Shown here in pieces: positions 12,404 to 25,044 of a stretch of DNA of 64,000 nucleotides. The notes beneath the pieces were generated by a model. The model had not been told where the DNA came from and searched no databases. It saw only the letters and a list, made by a program, of their open reading frames with translations. Both the position numbers and the translations under genes were made by a program. The stretch is from Paraescarpia echinospica (Eukaryota; Annelida; Polychaeta; Sabellida; Siboglinidae), in contig CM034544.1 of the NCBI GenBank assembly GCA_020002185.1, positions 33,046,066-33,110,065 on the forward strand. The letters run 5' to 3'. Within the stretch, counting starts at the first letter, position 1. The number at the start of each line of letters is the position of its first letter.

Positions 12404-13020
12404 TTTGCAGTGGTTACACTAATTAGATAACTGTGGTTATACCAGATAGACAATGGTTATAGCAGGTAGACAGATAAACAGCCAAACTGTTTATTCATGC
12501 AACTGTACGGACCAGCAGGGCAACACTAGAACAATGTGGTTACATAAAACATTTCATTGTGGTTATAGCAATTGATCACATATATCTCGCAATCTATCTC
12601 AATGTTCTCCACAAATACCTGGGGCAACAAGAGCACATTATGGGGTGACAATAGTTTGTCCTCCATTCAGCAGTTTTCAATAGACAGACAAGGGATTTCA
12701 TTAGTTGCAGAAATAGCTGTCACCCTCCCCCTTTGAGGCATGAACAGTGTGCCCGCTTGGAGTAGGGTCAGGGCACACACGCCCAACAAAACGCCCTTCG
12801 TCAGACCAACAGATAGCTGCCACAAAGGGTAAACACCCCACTGACATAGAGCAACACTGGGAGGAGACAAGAGAATGTGGGGTAGAACTATGAGAAACCC
12901 CATTGCCAGCCACCCTAGGGCGATAATGTTGGGTTGTATGTGGGTGAATAAGACTGCTAATAAAAGAGAGGTTCATTGAAGACCACGACTCAGACACCAC
13001 TGGCAGCTCCAATCGGTGTC
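12404..13020. other. Unique stretch with decayed relics of the preceding array
   Basis: About 12410-12600 still carries GTGGTTATAGCA and TAGATAACTGTGGTTATA fragments that look like decayed ancestors of the 23- and 54-bp units. No gene is seen; the 78- and 108-codon minus-strand frames lack any recognisable feature. Confidence 0.45.
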
Positions 13021-13575
13021 TTCCCATTATAGCTACTTCCCATTATAGCTACTTCCCGTTATAGCGTTATTGTGGATCAGCGCTTGGTTGTGTTCAAGCA
13101 AGAGTATGCATCGGGAGACAGGTTGTTAAGCTTTCTGCATGCGGTTGGACATTTGTTGAAACTAGAGTGATCAACAGACACTTCTTGAAACTACAATGGT
13201 TGACAAAACAGGTTATTGATGACTGTTATGACTTTTTGATAAATGCAATTCTGTATTCTGTACAATTAATGTAGTTGTCTTAATATAAACTCTTGCGCAC
13301 ATGTGTTTTATGTTATATTTTCCATTTCAAATAACCGACAGTTAAATTTATGACTTTCCGGTGACTTTTAAAATGTGTCCTACATTCATAGAGTTGGATA
13401 CTTTTTATGCATAAATCTCAATGCAATCTGAAATGGTTAATGCTCCCCCTTGATACCCCCTCCAGAATTGTATAATTAAAGAAGTAGCAATAATGGGACT
13501 AGTTTGACTGCCAAACTTAACGAGTAGCTATAACGGGAAAAAACTGTAGTTATAACGGGAAGTAGCTATAACAGG
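13021..13575. mobile_element. Possible non-autonomous TIR element, about 555 bp
   Basis: The left end (13021-13065) has tandem copies of CATTATAGCTACTTCC. The right end (13523-13575) has the inverted motif, GGAAGTAGCTATAACAGG and TAGCTATAACGGGAA. Between them lies AT-rich sequence without an ORF. This fits a MITE with internally repeated termini. Target duplications were not clear. Confidence 0.5.
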
Positions 13576-13698
13576 CCTAGACCTGCCAATCAAGCGTGCT
13601 TCCCTTGTACACGCTGCAATGGGTTTTTTAAGCAATAATAACAGCGTTTTATCAGCGAACAAACCACTAATGTGGATGCTCTGCTGAGTGGGGCCAAA

Positions 13699-14685
13699 AC
13701 CCGCATGACTCAGGCTACAGAGGCCAACACTTGTTGTGAATCCATCTAATCACAACACCTGCATGACTCAGGCTACAGTGGCCAACACTTGTTGTGAATC
13801 CATCTAATCACAACACCCGCATGACTCAGGCTACAGAGGCCAACACTTGTTGTGAATCCATCTAATCACAACACCCGCATGACTCAGGCTACAGTGGCCA
13901 ACACTTGTTGTGAATCCGTCTAATCACAACACCCGCATGACTCAGGCTACAGAGGCCAACACTTGTTGTGAATCCATCTAATCACAACACCCGCATGACT
14001 CAGGCTACAGAGGCCAACACTTGTTGTGAAGCCGTCTAATCACAACACCCGCATGACTCAGGCTACAGAGGCCAACACTTGTTGTGAATCCATCTAATCA
14101 CAACACCCGCATGACTCAGGCTACAGAGGCCAACACTTGTTGTGAAGCCGTCTAATCACAACACCCGCATGACTCAAGCTACAGTGGCCAACACTTGTTG
14201 TGAAGCCGTCTAATCACAACACCCGCATGACTCAGGCTACAGAGGCCAACACTTGTTGTGAAGCCGTCTAATCACAACACCCGCATGACTCAGGCTACAG
14301 AGGCCAACACTTGTTGTGAAGCCGTCTAATCACAACACCCGCATGACTCAGGCTACAGAGGCCAACACTTGTTGTGAATCCATCTAATCACAACACCCGC
14401 ATGACTCAGGCTACAGAGGCCAACACTTGTTGTGAAGCCGTCTAATCACAACACCCGCATGACTCAAGCTACAGTGGCCAACACTTGTTGTGAAGCCGTC
14501 TAATCACAACACCCGCATGACTCAGGCTACAGAGGCCAACACATGTTGTGAAGCCGTCTAATCACAACACCCGCATGACTCAGGCTACAGAGGCCAACAC
14601 TTGTTGTGAAGCCGTCTAATCACAACACCAGCATGACTCAGGCTACAGTGGCCAACACTTGTTGTGAAGCCGTCTAATCACAACA
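13699..14685. repeat. 58-bp satellite, 17 copies, each with TGACTCA
   Basis: The unit starts ACCCGCATGACTCAGGCTAC and ends in GTCTAATCACAAC. The array covers 17 units with almost no indels. Two variant classes (GAATCCATC and GAAGCCGTC) intermingle. Every unit contains TGACTCA, the AP-1 (Jun/Fos) consensus. Confidence 0.95.
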
Positions 14686-15303
14686 GCATGCAACGCATTC
14701 ATTTAGTTCTACTCTAAGCCCCCCAAGAATGAATCAGACTTTGTTGGTATGGAACTATCAGTCTCATCGACACATGACACAAAGTGACACAAGCACCGAC
14801 AATCTAGATATCTCTACGGATATCTACAGATATCCTTAAGACTCTCTTTGCTGTTCAGTGAGAATACTCCCATCATCTGATGTCTTATTATATGTCACTG
14901 GTAACATATTGTAGCAATTACAAAACAAAACTATTACAAAATACTGTACTGGTGTCCTAATTAAAACAAGTCTGTCATCAGTTCATTTCACCCAACTTCA
15001 TGCGATGGAAAGAGGAATAAAGTGAAGGGAAGACAAATAGGAATGATGTGGTTGGGAAGACTTAAAGGAAGAAATGGAGGTAGATGGGAAACTGTTGGGA
15101 ACCCAGTGAAGACCGAACTCAAACACAAGTATGCTAATTTATGTGCATACTAATTAACTGAAGGCAATACTAATACATTGTTATTCACACCCCAGACTCA
15201 AGGAGTGCAAAGTCTACCCTCTAGATCAAGGAAATAGGTAGACAACTCAAAGGTCACCCAGATTAAAACTCCATTCTCAATTCATCTAAGTGAATCACGA
15301 ATC
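14686..15303. other. Unique non-coding stretch
   Basis: There is a purine-rich patch near 15000-15120, otherwise AT-rich DNA. Nothing gene-like was found. Confidence 0.4.
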
Positions 15304-15450
15304 AGGGGCTGGTTTCATAAAGCATTCTTAAAGTTACGCAACTACTTAATGTCATATGCTTGTGTAATCTCTTGTGTTCACTTATTGAAAATACTAAGAA
15401 GATCACCTTAACGTTCAGAATGTTTTTAGTCGCTTCATGAAACTGACCCT
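15304..15450. mobile_element. Short MITE with about 20-bp terminal inverted repeats
   Basis: The left end AGGGGCTGGTTTCATAAAGC pairs with the right end GCTTCATGAAACTGACCCT. The total is about 147 bp with no coding capacity. Hairpin MITEs with GGTTTCAT(G/A)AAG termini are common in marine invertebrate genomes (from memory). Confidence 0.65.
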
Positions 15451-16213
15451 AGATTTGTTAATGCTCAAGTGCATAAAATGTAAACAGTTCCATTAACATG
15501 TGTGCAGTTGGTTTCATCAAAAGTATACATTTATTGAAATCATCCTAATAACTGATTTGCAAAAGTGTGAGTAGAAATGATTCAAAATTATCAAACTGAA
15601 GTTAAACCTAACTTTTTAAGCATAATTATACAAAATAATACATATTATAATATAATTAAGTGAACACAATTATTTGTCAATTAAAAAATATTTTCCAAAA
15701 CAATTCAACGAACAGGAGCTCTATAATTCTACATTTACAATTTGAGGTTGGCTCATTTGAGGAACATAATGTCATCAGAGGTACATACTTGAGCATCGTT
15801 CAATAAATCATTTACACAATACGTGCACACATCAAAGCAGATACAATAAAGGACTTGAAGTGAGCAGGACAAATTCATCTTGGTGGGACCAGCAAATGTA
15901 ATTCATACCAAGTATTCACAGTCAGACTCGGCTAAATACAAGTATCCATGACAAAGGGTGCTTTCTCCCTAACTGAGCACTGATATAATGAAAATAGAAC
16001 TGAGTGGTCGTTTGCCAGCAGGAGGTATGATTGGCTTAACGAGACACCAAGAAAACACAAAAACACCTTCAAAAGCACGACCATCTCTAATAACATGTTT
16101 AACAAGACAAGATCTGCTTTGATTCTCAGCACAAGAATCCTATTGTGTGCACAGGTATAGGTTGGGAAAAACTATGTGGGTTCAGAGTTACAGAAGAAGA
16201 CAGTGGGAAAGTT
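15451..16213. other. AT-rich unique stretch
   Basis: No feature could be supported. It runs up to the 78-bp satellite. Confidence 0.4.
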
Positions 16214-19200
16214 CCAGAGATGGAGGAGTTTTAATAAAATATAGTTTGTGTCTACTATGTAAAGTACAAGTCAGGTTAAACCAGAGTAAGTCAAGAGATG
16301 GAGGAGATTTGGTAAAATATAGTTTGTATCTACTATGTAAAGTACAAGTCAGGTTAAACCAGAGTAAGTCAAGAGATGGAGGAGTTTTGGTAAAATATAG
16401 TTTGTGTCTATTATATAAAGTACCATTCAGATTAAACCAGAGTAAGTCAAGAGATGGAGGGGTTTTGGTAAAATATAGTTTGTGTTTACTATGTAAAGTA
16501 CAAGTCAGGTTAAACCAGAGTAAGTCAAGAGATGGAGGAGTTTTAATAAAATAGAGTTTGTGTCTACTATGTAAAGTACAAGTCAGGTTAAACCAGAGTA
16601 AGTCAAGAGATGGAGGAGTTTTGGTAAAATATAGTTTGTGTCTACCTATGTAAAGTACAAGTCAGGTTAAACCAGAGTAAGTCAAGAGATGGAGGAGTTT
16701 TGGTAAAATATAGTTTGTGTCTATTATATAAAGTACCATTCAGATTAAACCAGAGTAAGTCAAGAGATGGAGGGGTTTTGATAAAATATAGTTTGTGTTT
16801 ACTATGTAAAGTACAAGTCAGGTTAAACCAGAGTAAGTCAAGAGATGGAGGAGTTTTGGTAAAATATAGTTTGTGTCTATTATATAAAGTACCATTCAGA
16901 TTAAACCAGAGTAAGTCAAGAGATGGAGGGGTTTTGATAAAATATAGTTTGTGTTTACTATGTAAAGTACAAGTCAGGTTAAACCAGAGTAAGTCAAGAG
17001 ATGGAGGAGTTTTGGTAAAATATAGTTTGTGTCTATTATATAAAGTACAAGTCAGATTAAACCAGAGTAAGTCAAGAGATGGAGGGGTTTTGATAAAATA
17101 GAGTTTGTGTCTACTATGTAAAGTATAAGTCAGGTTAAACCAGAGTAAGTCAAGAGATGGAGGAGTTTTGGTAAAATATAGTTTGTATCTACTATGTAAA
17201 GTACAAGTCAGGTTAAACCAGAGTAAGTCAAGAGATGGAGGAGTTTTGATAAAATATAGTTTGTGTTTACTATGTAAAGTACAAGTCAGGTTAAACCAGA
17301 GTAAGTCAAGAGATGGAGGAGTTTTGGTAAAATATAGTTTGTGTCTATTATATAAAGTACCATTCAGATTAAACCAGAGTAAGTCAAGAGATGGAGGGGT
17401 TTTGATAAAATAGAGTTTGTGTCTACTATGTAAAGTATAAGTCAGGTTAAACCAGAGTAAGTCAAGAGATGGAGGAGTTTTAATAAAATATAGTTTGTGT
17501 CTACTATGTAAAGTACAAGTCAGGTTAAACCAGAGTAAGTCAAGAGATGGAGGAGATTTGGTAAAATATAGTTTGTATCTACTATGTAAAGTACAAGTCA
17601 GGTTAAACCAGAGTAAGTCAAGAGATGGAGGAGATTTGGTAAAATATAGTTTGTATCTACTATGTAAAGTACAAGTCAGGTTAAACCAGAGTAAGTCAAG
17701 AGATGGAGGAGTTTTGATAAAATATAGTTTGTGTTTACTATGTAAAGTACAAGTCAGGTTAAACCAGAGTAAGTCAAGAGATGGAGGAGTTTTGGTAAAA
17801 TATAGTTTGTGTCTATTATATAAAGTACCATTCAGATTAAACCAGAGTAAGTCAAGAGATGGAGGGGTTTTGATAAAATAGAGTTTGTGTCTACTATGTA
17901 AAGTACAAGTCAGGTTAAACCAGAGTAAGTCAAGAGATGGAGGAGTTTTGGTAAAATATAGTTTGTGTCTACTATGTAAAGTACAAGTCAGGTTAAACCA
18001 GAGTAAGTCAAGAGATGGAGGAGTTTTGATAAAATATAGTTTGTGTTTACTATGTAAAGTACAAGTCAGGTTAAACCAGAGTAAGTCAAGAGATGGAGGA
18101 GTTTTGGTAAAATATAGTTTGTGTCTATTATATAAAGTACCATTCAGATTAAACCAGAGTAAGTCAAGAGATGGAGGGGTTTTGATAAAATAGAGTTTGT
18201 GTCTACTATGTAAAGTACAAGTCAGGTTAAACCAGAGTAAGTCAAGAGATGGAGGAGTTTTGGTAAAATATAGTTTGTATCTACTATGTAAAGTACAAGT
18301 CAGGTTAAACCAGAGTAAGTCAAGAGATGGAGGAGTTTTGATAAAATATAGTTTGTGTTTACTATGTAAAGTACAAGTCAGGTTAAACCAGAGTAAGTCA
18401 AGAGATGGAGGAGTTTTGGTAAAATATAGTTTGTGTCTATTATATAAAGTACCATTCAGATTAAACCAGAGTAAGTCAAGAGATGGAGGGGTTTTGATAA
18501 AATAGAGTTTGTGTCTACTATGTAAAGTACAAGTCAGGTTAAACCAGAGTAAGTCAAGAGATGGAGGAGTTTTGGTAAAATATAGTTTGTGTCTACTATG
18601 TAAAGTACAAGTCAGGTTAAACCAGAGTAAGTCAAGAGATGGAGGAGTTTTGATAAAATATAGTTTGTGTTTACTATGTAAAGTACAAGTCAGGTTAAAC
18701 CAGAGTAAGTCAAGAGATGGAGGAGTTTTGGTAAAATATAGTTTGTGTCTATTATATAAAGTACCATTCAGATTAAACCAGAGTAAGTCAAGAGATGGAG
18801 GGGTTTTGATAAAATAGAGTTTGTGTCTACTATGTAAAGTACAAGTCAGGTTAAACCAGAGTAAGTCAAGAGATGGAGGAGTTTTGGTAAAATATAGTTT
18901 GTGTCTACTATGTAAAGTACAAGTCAGGTTAAACCAGAGTAAGTCAAGAGATGGAGGAGTTTTGGTAAAATATAGTTTGTGTCTATTATATAAAGTACAA
19001 GTCAGATTAAACCAGAGTAAGTCAAGAGATGGAGGGGTTTTGATAAAATAGAGTTTGTGTCTACTATGTAAAGTACAAGTCAAATTAAACCACAGTAAGT
19101 CAAGATATGGAGGAGATTTGGTAAAATATAGTTTGTGTCTACTATGTAAAGTACAAGTCAGGTTAAACTAGAGTAAGTCAAGAGATGGAGGAGTTTTGAT

Positions 19201-19600
19201 AAAATATAGTTTGTGTTTACTATGTAAAGTACAAGTCAGGTTAAACCAGAGTAAGTCAAGAGATGGAGGAGTTTTGGTAAAATATAGTTTGTGTCTATTA
19301 TATAAAGTACCATTCAGATTAAACCAGAGTAAGTCAAGAGATGGAGGGGTTTTGGTAAAATATAGTTTGTGTCTACTATGTAAAGTACAAGTCAGTAAGT
19401 TATGGAGGACGAAAGTACAAGTCAAGAGTAAGTCAAGAGATGGAGGAGTTTTGGTAAAATATAGTTTGTGTCTACTATGTAAAGTACAAGTCAGGTTAAA
19501 CCAGAGTAAGTCAAGAGATGGAGGAGTTTTGGTAAAATATAGTTTGTGTCTACTATGTAAAGTACAAGTCAGGTTAAACGAGAGTAAGTCAAGAGTATTG
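16214..19600. repeat. 78-bp satellite, about 43 copies, with 312-bp higher-order repeat
   Basis: The unit includes AAGTCAAGAGATGGAGGAGT and TTTGTGTCTACTATGTAAAG. A distinct subunit with ATTATATAAAGTACCATTC recurs at 17825, 18137, 18449 and 18761, exactly 312 bp (4 x 78) apart. The same spacing is seen in an in-frame stop variant (AAAATAGAG) that limits plus-strand frames to 102 codons. Earlier subunit positions (16420, 16733, 16889, 17357) are less regular. The minus strand is open for 813 codons with a 26-residue period only because the unit lacks stops. A rearranged unit lies at about 19395-19430. Confidence 0.96.
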
Positions 19601-19682
19601 TACCAATGGTAGACAACAATGAACAGACCAGCAATGATGAGATTTTGAAAGCAAAACTGTAATTTCATCAGTTTACACCTAC

Positions 19683-19738
19683 AATAAGAATGATGGTTGT
19701 CTATGGTTACAATAAGAATGATGGTTGTCTATGGTTAC
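19683..19738. repeat. 28-bp direct duplication
   Basis: ACAATAAGAATGATGGTTGT plus CTATGGTT occurs twice in tandem. Confidence 0.9.
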
Positions 19739-20939
19739 TTCTGTGACCAGTAGACATTCTGTAATACAACCACATCAGACTGACACACATTCCTATGTAC
19801 AGGCAACAATTCATGACATAGTAACAGGATTTCCCAGTCATTTCAGATAGTTATCATGAAAAGGTGTTTGAACAAACAACACATGTTTTATTGATACATG
19901 TTTTATTATGTTAAATGACCGATAATGGCTCGATAAAGTATACTACGCTTACATTATGGCACTCACTGATAAACCTGGCCTGGTTGGCAGATAATACGTT
20001 TCAAAAAACATAGTTTGTTGCAATTACCCAGTAAATGGCTCCAGAGTCTGGTGTGGGCTAAAAACACGACATTTTCTTGTTGATAGATTAGTTAAAGATA
20101 ATAGCGCAATTACGATTTAGAAATACAACGTGCAACAGTTTTTACAACAGCTCTGTGATAAAGGAACTTAACAAATCAGCGAGGCAAGGCACGACTATGA
20201 TAACTGCCAAGTATTCCATGCGAATGCACATACTGAATGACGAGCATTCTGCAGCAAATAAACACGCCTACGCCCACAGTCAATACATCTAGGTCATCAT
20301 TCGCTTACTAATAAAATACAAAAAATACATCATTCTGTCTAAAAATAACCATTTCATCATTGAATTTAAATCAGGTACAACTCTGTTGAATAACATTTTG
20401 TTATTAAAGCAACTTGTCTGATTTTGTCGCTATATGATTCTTTAAGTGCTGGCATAGCAGTTTTGTTTAGCAAAATATGTTATATTAATTATATATTTCC
20501 AAGGGAATGTTTAAATATATTTACAGACTCAGTGTCCTGGTGTTATACTTTCATTTTAAAAACAGGACATGGAAGTCTACATGCTTTCCGGAAAAGAATT
20601 ATTTAATGAAGTTGGTCTCTATTGGAATTAATGGATTCATTAGTATTTAACATTAATAATTTAATATGTAATAACAGTTAACTAAAGAATGCGCTAGTCT
20701 TTAATATCAAACTGCACAACTGCCTTGTCAATATTTAATTGCATATTTGACTTAGTGACATTCTTCAAGAGGTTGTCATTGGTGATGCCATTCCTTGTAC
20801 ACCCATCCTATGCACAATACTAACACGAGTCATTGGAACAGATTGTGCACCAATGCAATGCATACATGCTACATATTCTAACTTACAGATGGCAGTGTGT
20901 TTTAGACGGTGTGAAAGTACATACATGCTATGTTCATAC
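19739..20939. other. AT-rich unique stretch
   Basis: No gene or element was recognised in this 1.2 kb. The 60-codon plus-strand frame at 20424 has no supporting feature. Confidence 0.4.
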
Positions 20940-21539
20940 TACATATTCCAAGATGGCGGTGTGACAAACTACATATTCCAAGATGGCGGTGTCACATACT
21001 ACATATTCCAAGATGGCGGTGTGACAAACTACATATTCCAAGAAGGCGATGTGACATACTACATATTCCAAGATGGCGGTGTGACAAACTACATATTCCA
21101 AGATGGCGGTGTGACAAACTACATATTCCAAGATGGCGGTGTGACAAACTACATATTCCAAGATGGCGGTGTGACATACTACATATTCCAAGATGACGGT
21201 GTGACAAACTACATATTCCAAGATGGCAGTGTGACATACTACATATTCCAAGATGGCGGTGTGACAAACTACATATTCCAAGATGGCGATGTGACATACT
21301 ACATATTCCAAGATGGCGGTGTGATATACTACATATTCCAAGATGGCGGTGTGACAAACTACATATTCCAAGATGGCGGTGTCACATACTACATATTCCA
21401 AGATGGCGGTGTGACAAACTACATATTCCAAGAAGGCGATGTGACATACTACATATTCCAAGATGGCGGTGTGACATACTACATATTCCAAGATGGCGGT
21501 GTGACGTACTACATATTCCAAGTTGGCGGTGTCACGTAA
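20940..21539. repeat. 30-bp satellite, 20 copies, with a YY1-like core
   Basis: The unit is ACATATTCCAAGATGGCGGT plus GTGACAAACT. The period is exactly 30. Endings GACAAAC and GACATAC tend to alternate. Most units carry CAAGATGGCGG, which matches the core of the YY1 site (AAGATGGCGGC). The 228-codon plus frame and 195-codon minus frame are periodic by-products. Confidence 0.95.
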
Positions 21540-23492
21540 TAATAAGATAACTTTTTTGTACCTAAATCCTCAGAAACCAAGCTCAGAGGCGCATACAAAA
21601 GGGTTAGTCAATATCAAAATCGATAAGCCGTATTAAAGTCGACAACAGATGGATCGATATACCAGGGAGCTAAGGTGGATATGTAAGGTGCCTCCTCGGC
21701 TCTCTACAGAGCACATCCGGTGGAGAAAGCTCTCAAGATTTCGCACTACAGGGCACTGGAGGGCACCGTTGTCTTGTAAGTTCACTTCCGCTGTCTCAAA
21801 TTCTCACGCCTCATTCACGCCCCTCTGTTGGAGTGGTTCACCCTCCCAGACAGGAGGCATTGAAGGCATGACAATAGGGCGGTGATAGCCTGCTCAATGC
21901 CACTACCTGCGGTGAGGCTGGTGAAAGATAGGCAAAAAAAAGGGGGGGCAGGAGGGCAATAACTGAGCACCAATTGACAGCCAAGGCTTGGTTGTGTTGT
22001 GTCTAGGTATGGTCACACCTGTCAGTATTACCTTGACCACTTAGGACATCTTACATGTATTCATCCTCTTCCCTTGTTCCCCTGCTGCCTGGGGCAACCC
22101 CCAGCACCCACAATGCAGTGGCTCCCACAGCCTCCCATACCTGTACGGAAGCAGCTGGTTCCCATCCCCTGCTACCTGCATACTTCACTTGTCTTCCCTC
22201 CTCACAAGCCCTAGTATCTACCCTACAACATTATTATTTACACCCTACAGCACCATTTGCAACACCCCATACAATGTCCCCTACGGCACTATGCGCCCCC
22301 TACCCTTGCAGCAATTTGGCTTGATTTGACTTGGGTAACATTTGTTGAAGTGATTTTAAAAGAGAATGTTAACGCCAAGTGTTGTGCAATACGTGCCCCT
22401 CTATGACGTGGGGTTTTACAGATTCAGACAGTGCCTGCAGGACCACAACTCTATAAGGTTGGACTGGTGGATTTCCACCAAACAACAATAATAGGGGCCA
22501 GAAAATAATGTTGGGTTTGCGGTTAAGTTTCTATGCCGACCAGTCTTATAGCTGCAGAGTCATTGAATGTTCACTACCCCCCCTAATACAGCACAACCAC
22601 AGTACAGAAAATCACTGCTAGTTGCACAAATGCTTGACACACATCACAGTTTGGAAACATACGCATGACATTAGACATTAAAGACAGAACCTAAAAATCA
22701 GCACAATTTAGTTCTTCTGATGAACATGTAATTTGCCATTACAAATGGTGAAGAAACAGTGAGAAAGCAAGTGTCGTTGGTCAACTAACATAACATCACC
22801 AAACAGACAGCCTCCGGAATGACAGACAGTTGTAGCATACAGAGGATGACACAAAATAGTATTCACCAAAAAATCTGCATGTTAAAAACTTGACCTCACT
22901 CACTTATAATCCGTAACATTTGACATGTCAGCTTTGACCTAGATGGGATAAATAAGAAAGTAGTTGCCTCTGAAAAACCTGCAACATGGCATCATTGAGA
23001 AAGACAACAAAGAACTACACTGGTTTTACACTTGTCGCAAAAGAAAATTTTTTCTGTGTGCTGCTTAAAAAAATAGCTGTATCCTGCTCAAACACAGCGA
23101 TCACAGTCTCACTTCAAACTTGGCAAAGTGACTTCAGGGTTTGATTTACAACGCAATGGGGTGGCATTTAACTCAACACAAATGCCCAGAAGCTGAACAA
23201 TTCTGTATGAGCTAGATTCTACACATTACTGATTGTTGGAGAACAATGTGATTTTTGAAGTAGCAACTGCTTTGATTGAAACAGCTCCAGGCTTAAGATT
23301 AGTACCATCCAATTGTTTGCTAACATTCCAGAAATGCGACATCTCTAGTAGAAGAAATACAGTATCTGTGGAAGTTGAACACTTCTAACTAGTAGTTACA
23401 TACTAAATACACATTTCTAAATAGGTCAAGACTTTGTGGAGAGCCACACTATATCGTAAATAAAGGCAGCATATGCAGACTACTCTGGTTAA
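21540..23492. other. Unique stretch with a CpG-richer block at 21640-21900
   Basis: The 21640-21900 block (CTCCTCGGCTCTCTACAG, CACATCCGGTGGAG) differs in composition from its surroundings and may be an old insertion, but no TIR, box A/B or ORF supports a class. A C-rich stretch at 22050-22320 opens two overlapping frames of 71-89 codons without domains. The rest is AT-rich. Confidence 0.4.
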
Positions 23493-23900
23493 ATTATGTA
23501 TACTAACTTTTCGAACTTTAAAATAAAAGGTATTATCCATACAAAAAATTATCCATACAACCACGGGTTCAAAACTTTAAGCAGACCACCTTTGGTCTGC
23601 ACAAAAAAGCGGTCTGCCTAAGGCGGCACAAAATGCATATTTGATCTGTGTATGCTGGTCTTACAAGTATATATATATATGTACGTATATATACATATAT
23701 ATATATATATATAAATACACACACATATATATATATATATATACACTGTATACTCCTAACATCAGCATACGTCGACCAAATATGCATAAGGGGCCGCCGT
23801 TTTTAAGCAGATCAGAGCCGGTCTGCATGAAGTTTTGACCCCTGGTTGCATAGACAATATCTTTTATTTTAAAGTTTGAACTGTTAATATACATAGTATA
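23493..23900. mobile_element. Long imperfect inverted repeat (foldback or MITE) with a TA-repeat centre
   Basis: The left arm (about 23493-23670) and right arm (about 23745-23900) are reverse complements with mismatches and a 16-bp duplication in the left arm. Paired landmarks are GAACTTTAAAATAAAAG with CTTTTATTTTAAAGTTTGAA, GCAGACCACC with GGTCTGCATG, and AATGCATATTTG with CAAATATGCAT. The centre is (TA)n. No ORF is present. Confidence 0.8.
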
Positions 23901-24712
23901 CCCAAATATATAATGATATCAATAATTATTTGGACCCAAAAAATATTTTGAGAGACACTTTCTCGGAGGTTGTATATCCTATCACTCATAATGGAGCGGT
24001 CGACCTATGCTGCCCTTAGGCTGATATATATATAATATATATATGTATGTATATATATATATCATTAGTATTGGGGCTAACTACAAGCCAATCAAGTTAT
24101 TTTGGAGAATGCCTAAGACTGCCAGAGGGTCAAGTACATTACTACTTTGATTGATCTTAAAAGTAAAAGATAAGGTGCTTTGTAGGAACCAATCTTTACA
24201 TAACAAATTACTGTATGGTACTAAGAAGTACATGTACCGTAACACGTGTCTAACTGTCCGGTCTTACAAAACATGCTTCACTCTAGGTTACTGCATCATA
24301 TAGACTCCTGTCGGGTATTACAGTAAACAATGTTGTGTGTTCAGTTAATACATTGCCGGTCATTGCCCGGACATAACAAAGACACCACAACATAAAACAA
24401 AGGTTCAATGGACCAACCAACAACTTGAGACTCTGCCCTAGAGATCCCTGATACTGATTTATGTGATGTTTAGGTTGAAGACAGTAAGAACGATATCAAG
24501 TCCAGTAAGCCAGCACATAAACCATGTGTGTGCTTAAAGCGCAGCGAGCGACCAGAGTTTTGAGCTGCACTGCTGCGGGGAGACGGGGCAGACTGTGGCT
24601 CACATGTTCATCTTGGCTTCATCCAGCAGGAAATAAAATACACCTACTAAAAAACTCTTGTTGTTGCTACTAAGCTCAGCTACGCGCTATTAGTATTTAT
24701 CTTATTGCTGAT
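23901..24712. other. AT-rich unique stretch with a TA microsatellite
   Basis: A TA run lies at about 24023-24063. A GC-richer pocket (24535-24600) has no recognised feature. Confidence 0.4.
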
Positions 24713-25044
24713 AAAGACATGGTCCTGTAGTCTCTAGTAGCTGATAGAAGACTTAGACTTGATCCTCTGGTCTCTAATAGCTGATAGATTACTTAGACAT
24801 GGTCCTGTAGTCTCTAGTAGCTGATAGAAGACTTAGACATGGTCCTGTGGTCTCTAGTAGCTGACAGAAGACTTAGACATGGTCCTGTGGTCTCTAGTAG
24901 CTGACAGAAGACTTAGACATGGTCCTGTAGTCTCTAGTAGCTGACAGAAGACTTAGACATGGCCCTGTGGTCTCTAATAGCTTATAAAAGACTTAGACAT
25001 GGTACTGTGGTCTTTAATAGCTGATAGAATAGTTACACAACTTA
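24713..25044. repeat. 40-bp minisatellite, about 8 copies (ancestral part of the 40/49 array)
   Basis: The unit includes GGTCCTGTGGTCTCTAGTAG and CTGACAGAAGACTTAGACAT. Its period is 40 at the positions that begin 24841, 24881 and 24921. Confidence 0.92.

Noticed and set aside
16642..19083. 813-codon minus-strand open frame
   Set aside because: It is a pure 26-residue periodic readout of the 78-bp satellite, with no signal, domain, splice or codon-bias support. Opposite-strand frames are also open.
16214..19600. Centromeric satellite
   Set aside because: The array is only 3.4 kb, flanked by unrelated arrays and unique DNA, apparently inside a gene.
20940..21539. Possible CRISPR-like array
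   Set aside because: Units abut directly with no variable spacers. The same holds for every array here, and the DNA is animal nuclear.
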